From contig NZ_JAGINT010000001.1 of assembly GCF_017876295.1 (NCBI RefSeq), positions 2,604,001 to 2,668,000 of the forward strand: a stretch of DNA of 64,000 bases, read 5' to 3'. Source of the stretch: Kribbella aluminosa. Lineage in GTDB: Bacteria; Actinomycetota; Actinomycetes; Propionibacteriales; Kribbellaceae. Position 1 is the first letter of the stretch. Every line of letters starts with the position of its first letter. Under the pieces are notes generated by a model that made no database searches, was not told the origin of the DNA, and saw only the letters and a program-made list of their open reading frames with translations. A program made the position numbers and the translations under genes. Positions 15,613 to 24,264 of this stretch are shown piece by piece.

Positions 15613-15649
15613 CCGCAGGGGGGTGCGGCCGGGCCGCACCCCCCTGCGG
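15613..15649. terminator. Perfect 18-bp hairpin, bidirectional terminator
   Basis: CCGCAGGGGGGTGCGGCC pairs perfectly with its complement at 15632-15649 around a single nominal loop base. It fills the gap between the convergent oxidase (stop 15612) and DHFR-fold gene (stop 15651) and can end both transcripts. Confidence 0.85.
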
Positions 15650-15650
15650 G

Positions 15651-16190
15651 CTACTTCTTGGGGCTGAGCTTGTGGACCACGATGCCGGACTTGAACGTCG
15701 TGGTCCCGAGCAGCTCGAGGTGCGTCGGTTCGATGCCGCTGCCGTGCAGCATGTTGGTGCCGTCGGCAACCACCGGGAAGATCCAGAAGTGGTACTCGTC
15801 GACGAGCTTGTTCTCCAGCAGCGTCCGCGAGAACGACCCGGTGCCGTACTTGATCAGGTCGCCGCCGTCGGACTCCTTCAGCCGCCGTACCGCGTCGGCA
15901 GCGTCGCCTTCGAGCGGCTGGGCGTTCCATTTCCACTCGGTCAGCGTCCGGGTCGCGACGTACTTCGGCATCGCGTTGAAGGCGTCGGCGAACGGGTCGC
16001 CGGCCCGGGACAGCCAGGCGTCCGCGAAGCCCTCGTAGGTGACGCGGCCGAGCACCTGCGCCTCGACACCCTCCATCAGGCTCTGGTTGTACGCCATGTG
16101 CTCGTCGTCCCAGTACGGCGGGCTCCAGTTCTGCGGGTCGTCGATGACGCCGTTCAGCGTGACGAACGTGGTTTCGATCAGCTTCCTCAT
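15651..16190 (-). CDS. DHFR/RibD-fold reductase (second paralogue)
   Basis: A 179-residue protein from ATG 16190. It has the N-terminal strand KLIETTFVTLNGVIDDPQNW and the VLGRVTYEGF helix typical of the RibD C-terminal-like fold, then GDLIKYGTGSFSRTLLENKL and VDEYHFWIFPVV. It probably uses NADPH; the substrate is unknown. It lies just downstream of an FMN-reductase gene with a short gap, so the two may be co-transcribed redox proteins. Confidence 0.87.
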   Translation of the reverse strand: MRKLIETTFVTLNGVIDDPQNWSPPYWDDEHMAYNQSLMEGVEAQVLGRVTYEGFADAWLSRAGDPFADAFNAMPKYVATRTLTEWKWNAQPLEGDAADAVRRLKESDGGDLIKYGTGSFSRTLLENKLVDEYHFWIFPVVADGTNMLHGSGIEPTHLELLGTTTFKSGIVVHKLSPKK

Positions 16191-16202
16191 GGGTCTTTCC
16201 TC

Positions 16203-16766
16203 TCAGGGTTGGTACGGGCGCCGGTTGCGGGCGTCGCGTAGTACTTCGGCCCACCAGACGAGCTGGTCGAGCATGAGCTTGGCTGTTGCTTCGTAGCCGG
16301 CGGACGGCTTCGGCCAGCCGCCGTCCGCGGTGAACTGCTCCCAGTAGCAGGGCAGGGCGATGGTGTTGCGGATGGTGACGGCGTGCAGCTCGGCGAACAC
16401 CTGTCGCAGCTGTGCGGCCGCCTGGCAGCCGCCGTACTCACGGCCGTAGCTGACGATCGCTACCGGCTTTGCGTGCCACTCCTCGTAGTACCAGTCCAGT
16501 GCGGTCTTCAGAGGCGCCGGGAAGCTGCTGTTGATCTCCGGAGTGACTACGGCGAACGCGTCCGCCGTTGCGAGCCTGGTCCCGAGTTGCTGGACCTCTT
16601 GCGGTGCCGCGTCGTCGGTGTCGGGCAGCGTGTCCGGCAGGTTCGCCGTCACCAGGTCGACAAGATCGACCTCGAACTGTTTGGCAGCCTGCTGAGCGAG
16701 CCAGTGCGCCACCGTCGGGCCGAAGCGGCCACGGCGGGTGCTGCCGATGATCACTGCCAGTCGCAT
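16203..16766 (-). CDS. NADPH-dependent FMN reductase family protein
   Basis: A 187-residue flavodoxin-fold protein from ATG 16766, seven bases after AAGGAGG. The phosphate loop is IIGSTRRGRFGPTVA and the flavin-ring contact is TPEINSSFPAPLKTALDW. The YGREYGG segment completes the pocket. Likely reactions are quinone, azo or nitro reduction using NAD(P)H. It lies 12 bp upstream of the DHFR-fold gene, and its 5' side faces the SARP regulator. Confidence 0.88.
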   Translation of the reverse strand: MRLAVIIGSTRRGRFGPTVAHWLAQQAAKQFEVDLVDLVTANLPDTLPDTDDAAPQEVQQLGTRLATADAFAVVTPEINSSFPAPLKTALDWYYEEWHAKPVAIVSYGREYGGCQAAAQLRQVFAELHAVTIRNTIALPCYWEQFTADGGWPKPSAGYEATAKLMLDQLVWWAEVLRDARNRRPYQP

Positions 16767-16840
16767 CTGCCGTCCTCCTTCCGTCTGACCCAGACTCTGC
16801 CGGAAGGCGTTTACGGTTTCTTTCCGGTTAGTGTTCGGTC

Positions 16841-16895
16841 GTGCGCTTCGGGGTGCTCGGACCGGTGACGGCCCTGGACGGACGCGGGACCGCCC
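16841..16895 (+). pseudogene. Out-of-frame 5' end of the SARP gene
   Basis: From GTG 16841 the codons read RFGVLGPVTALDGRGT, the standard SARP opening, then lose the frame at 16892; deleting one G joins them to PVVIQGLKVRALL. The frame of the main gene is closed by TGA at 16866, so it cannot extend upstream by itself. Confidence 0.7.
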
Positions 16896-19850
16896 GTGGT
16901 CATCCAGGGGCTGAAGGTGCGTGCGCTGCTGGCCGACCTGCTGGTGCATGAGGGACGGCCTGTTCCTGCTGACCGGCTCATCGACCACCTGTGGGGCACC
17001 GAGCTGCCAGGCAATCCGTCGGGGACCCTGTCGGCGAAGGTGTCGCAGTTGCGCCGCGCTTTCGAGGACGCCGAGCCCGGCAGTCGGGCACTGGTCCGGT
17101 CAGGGCCTGCCGGGTACTCGCTGGCGCTGGAGAGCACCACTTGTGACTCCCTCCGCTTCCGGGAGCTGCTGGACGCCGGTGCTGTCGACGAAGCGCTGGC
17201 ACTGTGGCGTGGGCCGGCGTACGCGGACTTCGCCGACGAGGCCTTTGTCGAGACGGCTGTCGCCAGGCTGACGGACGAGCGGCTGAGCGCGTGCGAGCGA
17301 GCTGATCTGTCCGTGGCCGACCTGTCGGACCTGGTTCGTGCGCACCCGCTGCGTGAGGGGTTGCGGGCTGCGCAGATGAAGGCCCTGTACCGCGCTGGCC
17401 GTCAGAGCGAGGCTCTGGGGAGCTTTGACGAGGTGCGGTCACTGCTGGTGGAGGAGCTCGGACTGGACCCGAGCCCTTCGTTGGTCGCGCTTCAGCAGTC
17501 GATCCTGAAGCAGGAGCTACCGCACGCGCGGAACAACCTGCCGGCCCAGGTGACCGAGCTGATCGGCCGGGAGGAGGCTCTGGCCGATCTTGGGGTTGCT
17601 CTCGGCACGGCTCGGTTGCTGACGCTGACCGGGCCCGGTGGTGTTGGCAAGACTCGCCTTGCTCTTGCAGCGGCTGCTGCGGTTGCTGAGCGGTTCGCTG
17701 ACGGTGTCGTGCTGGTGGAGCTGGCTGCTGTGACACCCGATGCTCTGTCGGTCAGCAACGCGCTCACAGACGCGGTGCAGGCCGCGCTGGATCTGCGGGA
17801 CACCGGAGAGGCCATCGTCGATCGTCTGGCTGCGGTGATGGGCTCCCGGTTGCTTGTGCTGGACAACTGCGAGCAGGTGGTCGAGGAGGTCGCAGTCCTG
17901 GTCGACCGTTTGCTGGCTGCTGCTCCGGGGCTCCAGGTGTTGGCAAGTAGCCGTGAACCGTTAGGCCTGGCTGGTGAGGTGGTGTGGAGCGTTCCGCCGC
18001 TGGTGATCCCGGGAGTTGATTCTGGTCCGGAGACGGTGGAGGAGTGCAGCGCGGTGCAGTTGTTCGTCGCCCGTGCTGCTGCGGCGTCACGGGGGTTCGC
18101 TCTGACGGAGGAGACCGTTGCTGATGTCGCCGTACTGTGCCGGCGGCTGGACGGGATTCCGTTGGCGCTGGAGCTTGCGGCGACGCGCGTACGAGCTCTT
18201 GGCGTACGTGGTCTGGTGGCGCGGCTGGACGACCGCTTCCGGTTGCTGGCGACAGGGCATCGCGGTGCGGCGCCGCGGCAGCAGACGTTGCACGCGATGA
18301 TCGACTGGAGCTGGGAGCTGCTCGACGCGGCGGAGCAGTCCGTGCTGCAGCGCCTTGCAGTACATGCAGATGGCTGTACTGCGGAAGCGGCGGCGGCTGT
18401 TTGCGGTGAGGACGACGTACTGGATGTGCTGGTGCGGCTCGTTGACCGGTCGCTTGTCGTACCTGTTGACGGGACGCGCTTCCGGTTGCTGGAGTCGGTG
18501 GCGGCGTACTGCGTCGACAAGCTCCAGGACTCTGGTGAGCTGGAGGCTGTGCGGCAGCGGCACTTGGCGTACTACGTGTCGCTGGCTGAGTCGGCGCAAC
18601 TGTTCGGCGCTGAGCAGGGCAGGTGGCTGCAGCTGCTGGATGACGACTCGGCCAACTTCAGGGTTGCGCTGGATCGTGCTGTGTCCACGGGGCAGCTGGA
18701 CATGGCTGAGCGGCTTGTGGATGCGCTGGCGTGGTACTGGTTCCTGCGTGGGCGTCACTTGGAGGCCCTGCGTTCGATGGAGGCAGTTCCAGGGTCTGCG
18801 CGTGCTGGGATCTGGCGGGCGGGCTACCTGTACCTGCTTGGACGTCCTGAGGCTGCGGTGGAGCGGGACCGCTGGATCGATGCTGCTGATGCAATGGGGC
18901 AGTGGTGGATCGGATACGCCGCGAGCGATGCAGGTGACCTGGCCGCGTGTCAGTCACTGCTGGACAGCGCACTGAAGCGCTTTGAAGCAGACGGCGACCA
19001 GTGGGGAGTTGGCGCCGTACTGGCGGCACGGGCGAAGCACGCGCATGTCAGAGGAGACTTGCCGGCCCTGTACGACGACGCGTGCCGGAGCATCGCGATC
19101 TTCCGGGCGCTGGGGGATCGGTGGGGCGTCCTGCAGGCAACGAGCTGGTTCGGTGCGCACGCGGAGCTTGTCGGTGACTTCGACGAGGCGGAGCGGCTGC
19201 ACCTGGAGGGCGTGGCGGCTGCTGAGGAGATCGGGCTGTGGCCCGAGCTGGCGAACGAGCTGGGGATGCTCGGCTGGACGTCGATCCGGCAGGGCCGTTA
19301 CGACGCGGCTCGGTCGTACGGCGAGCGCGCGGTGCGGCTGGCCACGGAGCAGGGGCAGCGCGCGACGCAGGCGTTGGCGGAGATCGTGCTGGCGTTCGCG
19401 GCTCGTCGTACCGGGGCTCTGGGTGAGGCGTCGGAGCGGTTGCAGACGCTGATCGACGTTGCCCGCCGGCAGCAGGAGGCCGTGCTGTACCTGGCGCTCG
19501 TGCTGGACGAGCTTGGGTTCGTCAGGGAGCTGCAGGGGCGGCTGGGGGACGCCCTGGAGCTGCACGTGGAGGCTTTTCGGGTGTCGGAGGAGTTCGACTC
19601 GCTCCGTGGCATGTGCTGGGCGCTGGAAGGGATTGCCGGCTGTCACCCGGACAAGACGCTCGCCGCTGTCCTGCTGGGGTGTACGGCTGCCACTCGGGCG
19701 TCCGAGAACTATCTGGTGGCTGCCACTGAGACGGACGACCTCGACCGGGCAGTCGCTGCGGCGGCGTCGGCTCCGGACTATCAGGTGGCATACGCACGCG
19801 GCGCGGAGCTGAGTCCGGCCGAGGCGTTCACGCTGCTCGTCCGGCAGTAG
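16896..19850 (+). CDS. AfsR/SARP-type regulator with BTAD, NB-ARC and TPR regions; 5' end frameshifted
   Basis: The intact frame gives 984 residues from GTG 16896. It contains the end of an OmpR-like winged helix (RLIDHLWGTELPGNPSGTLS), a BTAD domain (~90-200), an NB-ARC STAND ATPase with P-loop TGPGGVGKTRLAL (~245) and Walker B LLVLDNCEQV, and C-terminal TPR-like helices. SARP proteins activate secondary-metabolism genes. The usual first strand (RFGVLGPVTALDG) is encoded from GTG 16841 but in another frame, so one extra base near 16892 separates it. As it stands the winged helix lacks its first strand and may not bind DNA; a sequencing error is equally possible. Confidence 0.85.
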   Translation: MVIQGLKVRALLADLLVHEGRPVPADRLIDHLWGTELPGNPSGTLSAKVSQLRRAFEDAEPGSRALVRSGPAGYSLALESTTCDSLRFRELLDAGAVDEALALWRGPAYADFADEAFVETAVARLTDERLSACERADLSVADLSDLVRAHPLREGLRAAQMKALYRAGRQSEALGSFDEVRSLLVEELGLDPSPSLVALQQSILKQELPHARNNLPAQVTELIGREEALADLGVALGTARLLTLTGPGGVGKTRLALAAAAAVAERFADGVVLVELAAVTPDALSVSNALTDAVQAALDLRDTGEAIVDRLAAVMGSRLLVLDNCEQVVEEVAVLVDRLLAAAPGLQVLASSREPLGLAGEVVWSVPPLVIPGVDSGPETVEECSAVQLFVARAAAASRGFALTEETVADVAVLCRRLDGIPLALELAATRVRALGVRGLVARLDDRFRLLATGHRGAAPRQQTLHAMIDWSWELLDAAEQSVLQRLAVHADGCTAEAAAAVCGEDDVLDVLVRLVDRSLVVPVDGTRFRLLESVAAYCVDKLQDSGELEAVRQRHLAYYVSLAESAQLFGAEQGRWLQLLDDDSANFRVALDRAVSTGQLDMAERLVDALAWYWFLRGRHLEALRSMEAVPGSARAGIWRAGYLYLLGRPEAAVERDRWIDAADAMGQWWIGYAASDAGDLAACQSLLDSALKRFEADGDQWGVGAVLAARAKHAHVRGDLPALYDDACRSIAIFRALGDRWGVLQATSWFGAHAELVGDFDEAERLHLEGVAAAEEIGLWPELANELGMLGWTSIRQGRYDAARSYGERAVRLATEQGQRATQALAEIVLAFAARRTGALGEASERLQTLIDVARRQQEAVLYLALVLDELGFVRELQGRLGDALELHVEAFRVSEEFDSLRGMCWALEGIAGCHPDKTLAAVLLGCTAATRASENYLVAATETDDLDRAVAAAASAPDYQVAYARGAELSPAEAFTLLVRQ

Positions 19851-19927
19851 ATGTTCTGTAGTTGAGATTATTCATCTAGCGAAGTAGTTTTGCTCGCGAG
19901 CCAACTTCGACAGGTGAAGGTGAACGC

Positions 19928-21430
19928 ATGGACTACGGCCACGAGCTGGTCTTCGGCACGTTCCTGACCCCCGCGGTCGACGCCCCGGACCGGGTGATCG
20001 CGCTGGCCCAGCTGACCGAGCAGGTCGGGCTGGACCTGGTCAGCTTCCAGGACCACCCGTACCAGCCCCGGCTGATGGACGCGTGGACGCTGCTGTCCGT
20101 CGTCGCCGCGCAGACCGAGCGCATCAAGGTGACCACCAACGTTGCCAACCTCCCGTTGCGGCACCCGGTCGTCCTGGCGCGCAGTGTCGCGACACTGGAC
20201 CTCATCACGGGCGGCCGGGTGGAGCTCGGGCTAGGCGCAGGCGGCTTCCTGGAGGCGGTGGCGGCGAACGCGGGGCCACGGCTGACGACAGGGCAGAGCA
20301 TCACCGCTCTCGAGGAGGCCATCGCGATCATGCGCGAGGTCTGGACGCCTGGAGCCGGTGGGATCCGGCTCGAGGGCAAGCACTACACCGTGGCCGGCGC
20401 CAAGCGCGGCCCGGCGCCCGCGCACGACGTGTCGATCTGGTTGGGCGCATACAAGCCGCGGATGCTGGCCCTGACCGGACGGCTCGCCGACGGCTGGCTG
20501 CCGAGCAGCGGGTACGCCGGGCCGGACGAGCTGGCTTCTATGAACAAGGTGATCGACGAGGCGGCCGTAGACGCCGGCCGGGACCCAGCGGCCGTACGGC
20601 GGCTCTACAACGTCGCCGGCCAGTTCAATGGGCGTGGCGGGTTCCTGCAGGGGCCAGAGGAGCTGTGGATCGACCAGCTGACCGAGCTGACGCTGGGCGA
20701 GGGCATCAGCACGTACATCCTTGCCTCTGACAACCCTGACGACATCAGGCGCTTCTCTGAGGTTGCAGCAGGCGTACGTGAGGCTGTGGCGATCGCACGG
20801 TCGGGTGCAGTCGTCTCTCCAGCTCCGGTGTCCAGCTTTGGCGTCGTACCGACACCACCTCCTGCTGTACGGCGGAGCGCAGTACAGCTGCTGGACGAGG
20901 CGGAGCGGCCGACCGGGCCGGCGCAGGACCCGTCACGGACGTACACGCCGTACCAGCTGCAGTCGGGGCAGCACCTGATCGATGTGCACGACCACCTGCG
21001 TGCTGAGCTCGAGCAGGTACGTGACCTGGTGGAGCAGGTCGCGGCCGGGACGCTCGGGGTCGGTGCGGCGCGGTCACACATCAACACGATGACCATGCGG
21101 CAGAACAACTGGACGCTGGGCACGTACTGCGAGTCGTACTGCCGGCTTGTCACGACGCACCACTCGCTGGAGGACGCGTCGCTCTTCCCGCACCTCCGGC
21201 GCGCCGACCCCGCTCTGGCGCCGGTGGTGGACCGGCTGCAGGAGGAGCACAAGATCATCCACGACGTGCTGGAGGGTGTCGACAAAGCGCTGGTCGCGCT
21301 CGTAGACGGCTCAGGCAGCATCGACGGATTGCGCGCCGCCATGGACCTGCTCGACGACACGCTGCTCTCGCACCTGTCCTACGAGGAGCGAGAGCTGGCG
21401 GAGCCGCTGGCGCGGCTTGGGGTGCTGTAG
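19928..21430 (+). CDS. LLM-class F420-type oxidoreductase fused to a hemerythrin domain
   Basis: A 500-residue fusion from ATG 19928. Residues 1-~290 form a luciferase-like TIM barrel (FQDHPYQPRLMDAWTLL, LGLGAGGF, SIWLGAYKPRML) of the coenzyme-F420 type. After a Pro/Ser/Val linker (~295-345), residues ~350-495 form a hemerythrin four-helix bundle with His/Glu ligands in DVHDHLRAEL, THHSLEDASLFPHL, EEHKIIHDVLEG and HLSYEERE. The di-iron site may sense or store O2 for the flavin-like reaction. The fusion suggests an oxygen- or NO-gated oxidoreductase; the substrate is unknown. Confidence 0.87.
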   Translation: MDYGHELVFGTFLTPAVDAPDRVIALAQLTEQVGLDLVSFQDHPYQPRLMDAWTLLSVVAAQTERIKVTTNVANLPLRHPVVLARSVATLDLITGGRVELGLGAGGFLEAVAANAGPRLTTGQSITALEEAIAIMREVWTPGAGGIRLEGKHYTVAGAKRGPAPAHDVSIWLGAYKPRMLALTGRLADGWLPSSGYAGPDELASMNKVIDEAAVDAGRDPAAVRRLYNVAGQFNGRGGFLQGPEELWIDQLTELTLGEGISTYILASDNPDDIRRFSEVAAGVREAVAIARSGAVVSPAPVSSFGVVPTPPPAVRRSAVQLLDEAERPTGPAQDPSRTYTPYQLQSGQHLIDVHDHLRAELEQVRDLVEQVAAGTLGVGAARSHINTMTMRQNNWTLGTYCESYCRLVTTHHSLEDASLFPHLRRADPALAPVVDRLQEEHKIIHDVLEGVDKALVALVDGSGSIDGLRAAMDLLDDTLLSHLSYEERELAEPLARLGVL

Positions 21431-22057
21431 CTACTTCGCCTCACCCAGCAGGGAGGCGAGGATGTCGAGCAGGCGGAGCGTCGGCACCTCGCCCAGCAGC
21501 CGGGCGGCGCTGGTGGCCGGCTCCGCGATCAGGCGGACCTGGAGCAGCTTGAAGTCGCGGATGTTGGCCGGGTTCACCAGGTCGTCGCGGACCGCGGACA
21601 GGAAGGCGGAGCCGGCTGCCGACGTACCGTAGGTCATCCGGATGAAGCTGTCCGTCACCGGATACAGGTACGGCCGCTTCAGGTGCAGCAGCTTCGACTT
21701 CTTCGCGTGCCCGAAACCCCGGTGGCCGGTGAACTTGTCGTCGAGCGCCATCGCCGCCTCGAACAGCTCGCTCCCCGGCACCGCGTCCTCGAGGCGTGCG
21801 TCGACCGGGATCGCCGCGAGGTCCTTCTCGGCCTCGACCTCGAGCAGCCACGGAATGTCCAGCGCCCGGAGGTCGGAGCCGATCACCATCGTCCGGGCCA
21901 GGTCCTCGAGCGTGACCCGGTTCGGGTCGGAGCCGCCGACGGTGGTCATCCCCGGCAGCCCGTCGTAGTACTGCAGCACGGAGCCGTTCGTCTCGGCGTA
22001 CAGCCGCAACTGCGCGATCGCCTCGTCGACGACGATCTTCCGGGTACCGATGTTCAT
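21431..22057 (-). CDS. DUF6308-like conserved protein
   Basis: A 208-residue protein starting at ATG 22057 (MNIGTRKIVVDEAIAQL). It has conserved segments LRALDIPWLLEVEAEKDLAAIP, ALDDKFTGHRGFGHAKKSKLLHLKRP and VTDSFIRMTY, which I associate with the actinobacterial DUF6308 family (from memory). No catalytic motif is obvious. It is convergent with the LLM-hemerythrin gene with no gap, so their transcripts must meet. Confidence 0.75.
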   Translation of the reverse strand: MNIGTRKIVVDEAIAQLRLYAETNGSVLQYYDGLPGMTTVGGSDPNRVTLEDLARTMVIGSDLRALDIPWLLEVEAEKDLAAIPVDARLEDAVPGSELFEAAMALDDKFTGHRGFGHAKKSKLLHLKRPYLYPVTDSFIRMTYGTSAAGSAFLSAVRDDLVNPANIRDFKLLQVRLIAEPATSAARLLGEVPTLRLLDILASLLGEAK

Positions 22058-22272
22058 GAGCCACACCCTCACACTTGTGGTGGCAGACCCGCCAGCGGGC
22101 GGACCATCATTCGAACGTTTCCTCACCTGTTTCCGCAGATCGTAGCGACTTCCGGGGGACCTGCACGCCAGAGTGACTTCCCGTTATCCACAACCTGTAA
22201 TCATCTCCGCCGCCCGAGTGCCGTTCGCTATAAACTCTCTGTCACAATCCCGCGACTGAGCGGAGGCAAACC

Positions 22273-22765
22273 GTGCGGCCCCTACTCGCGCTCGCCCTGT
22301 CCGTCCTCCTGCTCGTGCCCTTCACCCCGACCGCACACACCGCCGCCGGATGCCTACAACTGCCTGCACCCCGACGGCGCCGTCTCAGCCGGTGGTCAGC
22401 TGCTGAGCACCGGCTGACCTCGGTCACCGGCGACCAGTCGTTGGCGGGCCCGCGCCGGTGCGGATCCGGAGCAGACCGTGACGCTGACGCCGCAGCCTCG
22501 GGTGCGGTCGATCCAGATCGGGCCGTCGGGGGATGCGGTACGCCGGTACGTGCACGAGTGGATCGTCGGGATCGAGGACGTCACCGCGGACATGCAGCAC
22601 GTGCGCGACCTCGCCCGTACGTCGACAGAAGCGGCAGAGGGTCGCCGGGCTGCGGATTGCCGTGCACGCGGTCGGCGCCGCGCATCCTTGGGTGCGGAAG
22701 ATGCCGGTAGTGGACGCTCGGGCGTACCGGGCGCCGAGTCGCGTGCGCGTGGCTGTCGAAGTTAG
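22273..22765 (+). pseudogene. Decayed secreted-protein gene
   Basis: GTG 22273 opens a clear signal peptide (RPLLALALSVLLLVPFTPTA, cleavage near HTAA), but the frame then drifts. Plausible protein continues in a second frame (DAYNCLHPDGAVSAGGQLLS), returns in another (PRVRSIQIGPSGDAVRRYVH) and ends in a third (GLRIAVHAVGAAHPWVRKMP). At least three indels are needed to join them. The parent family is not recognised. A TATAAA box precedes it at about 22229. Confidence 0.6.
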
Positions 22766-23391
22766 AAGGTCTTGGCGGTGGTGCGGGTGGTGGAGAGGGC
22801 TTCGTCGCGGGATTGGGGTGCGTCGCCGGTGAGGGTGGGGTGGTAGCGGATGTCGGTGATGTCGTCGATGCCGGTCCAGCGGAGCCAGTCGTTGAAGAAG
22901 GTGGACTGGAAGTTGGTGCCGAAGCTGGGGCCGAGTTGTGGGCCCCAGACGCCACTGGTGTAGATGACGGCTGCTTTACGGCCGGTGCCGGCGAGGAGGG
23001 GCTGGTATCCGGTGTGGGGGTCCAGGCCCCAGATCGTCCCGGGCTGGGAGATCACGTCGATGAACTGCTTGAGGATGTACGGGACTCCGGCGTTCCACAT
23101 CGGGACGCTGAACAGGAGGCGGTCCGCGGCGAGGAAGCGCTGGACGGTCGCCTGGACGGCTTCCCAGGCCTCGGCCTCTTCGCCCTCGAGCGCTTCGCCC
23201 GCGATGAACGTCATCTTGGCGCCGGCCGCGGCCGGCCCGAACTCCGGCAGCGTGCCGTCCCACAGGTTCCAGGTGACGACCTCGTCGCCGGGGTGCGTCT
23301 CGCGGTAGACGTCGACGAACGTGTCGGCGATCCGCAACGACTCCGACTTGTTTCCACGGGGTGACGACGCGATGTGCAGCAGGGTGCTCAT
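22762..23391 (-). CDS. azoR: FMN-dependent NADH-azoreductase
   Basis: A 209-residue flavodoxin-like protein from ATG 23391. The FMN loop is IASSPRGNKSESLRIADTF, and FSVPMWNAGVPYILKQFIDV with GVWGPQLG are the AzoR/quinone-reductase signatures. It likely reduces azo dyes and quinones with two electrons and protects against thiol-reactive compounds. Two perfect palindromes in its promoter, CGGACT-GT-AGTCCG and CGGACC-TT-GGTCCG, show tight control by an unlinked HxlR/MarR/TetR-type repressor (inference). Confidence 0.9.
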   Translation of the reverse strand: MSTLLHIASSPRGNKSESLRIADTFVDVYRETHPGDEVVTWNLWDGTLPEFGPAAAGAKMTFIAGEALEGEEAEAWEAVQATVQRFLAADRLLFSVPMWNAGVPYILKQFIDVISQPGTIWGLDPHTGYQPLLAGTGRKAAVIYTSGVWGPQLGPSFGTNFQSTFFNDWLRWTGIDDITDIRYHPTLTGDAPQSRDEALSTTRTTAKTF

Positions 23392-23412
23392 ATGGGTGCC
23401 TTCCGATCTTAT

Positions 23413-23458
23413 CGGACTGTAGTCCGGTTATGTTCAGGACGATACGGACCTTGGTCCG
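23413..23458. promoter_or_regulatory. Paired operator of the azoreductase promoter
   Basis: CGGACT-GT-AGTCCG (23413-23426) and CGGACC-TT-GGTCCG (23445-23458) are perfect 6-2-6 inverted repeats spaced 32 bp centre to centre, about three helical turns, so two dimers could bind the same DNA face. Confidence 0.7.
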
Positions 23459-23588
23459 GTTAGTCAATCGGCGGCTGCAAATTGGGTTGACCGCCTCCGC
23501 ATGATGAGGACATGACTACGACTTCTGGACTGTTGCTGATGGGACCTGTGGCCTTGGCGGCTCGGGTTCAGCAGCAGGCCGGTCGTTG

Positions 23589-24230
23589 GTGGAGGTCGAT
23601 GCCCGGTCAGTCGTGATCGGGCTGGTGGTCGCGGGGCTTTTGGCTGGGTACGGCGTTGCCGTGCCGGTCGGGCCTGTCGGGACCTATCTGGTGGCGTTGA
23701 CGGCGCGGAGTTCGTTGCGGATCGGGGCGTTCGCCGCTCTTGGGGTCGCTTCGGCTGATGGTGTGTACGCGGCGGTCGCTGCGGGAGCCGGTTCGATGCT
23801 GGCTCCGTTGCTCGTGCCGATTGTCGGACCGTTGCGTTGGGCATCGGTTCTGGTGCTGATCGGCCTCGCGGTGATGGGAGCGGCCAAGGCGGTACGGCGT
23901 TATCGCGAGCAGCGGATCGTCGCGCTGCAACAGGAAGCCCCGGTCGGCGCGTGGACGGCGTACCTCGGGATGCTCGGGATGACGATGCTCAACCCGTGGA
24001 CGGTGATCTACTTCGCGGCGCTGGTACTCGGGGGATCGGGTGTCGCGGGTGTCGGCGGGCGGATCGTGTTCGTGGTGGCGGCGTTCGTGGCGTCGGCGAG
24101 TTGGCAACTGCTGCTCGCGGGCGGTGGAGCGCTGCTCGGACGAGTGCTGACCGGGGCGCGGGGCCGGTTGGCGACGGCGCTGGTGTCGAGCGCGCTGATC
24201 GTCGTACTTGCGGCGCGACTGGTTGTCTAG
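23589..24230 (+). CDS. LysE-family amino-acid exporter
   Basis: A 213-residue protein with six hydrophobic segments. The signature VAVPVGPVGTYLVALTAR near residue 20 and LNPWTVIYFAALVLG (~135) are typical LysE/RhtB features with the conserved Pro-Gly and Asn-Pro pairs. The start is uncertain: GTG 23589 gives a family-length N-terminus, TTG 23586 one residue more, and neither has a strong ribosome site. The substrate could be a basic or neutral amino acid. It faces the azoreductase across a shared control region. Confidence 0.8.
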   Translation: MEVDARSVVIGLVVAGLLAGYGVAVPVGPVGTYLVALTARSSLRIGAFAALGVASADGVYAAVAAGAGSMLAPLLVPIVGPLRWASVLVLIGLAVMGAAKAVRRYREQRIVALQQEAPVGAWTAYLGMLGMTMLNPWTVIYFAALVLGGSGVAGVGGRIVFVVAAFVASASWQLLLAGGGALLGRVLTGARGRLATALVSSALIVVLAARLVV

Positions 24231-24264
24231 TTGAGAATGTGGCTGTGATGATTCGGCGGGGGAC

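Noticed and set aside
13978-16254. Very long minus-strand frame opposite the FAD-linked oxidase
   Set aside because: It has Arg/Pro/His-rich shadow composition and lies antisense to a clear enzyme gene.
22110-22125. Partial TCGAACGTTT resembling an SOS box
   Set aside because: Only half of the TCGAAC-N4-GTTCGA consensus is present.
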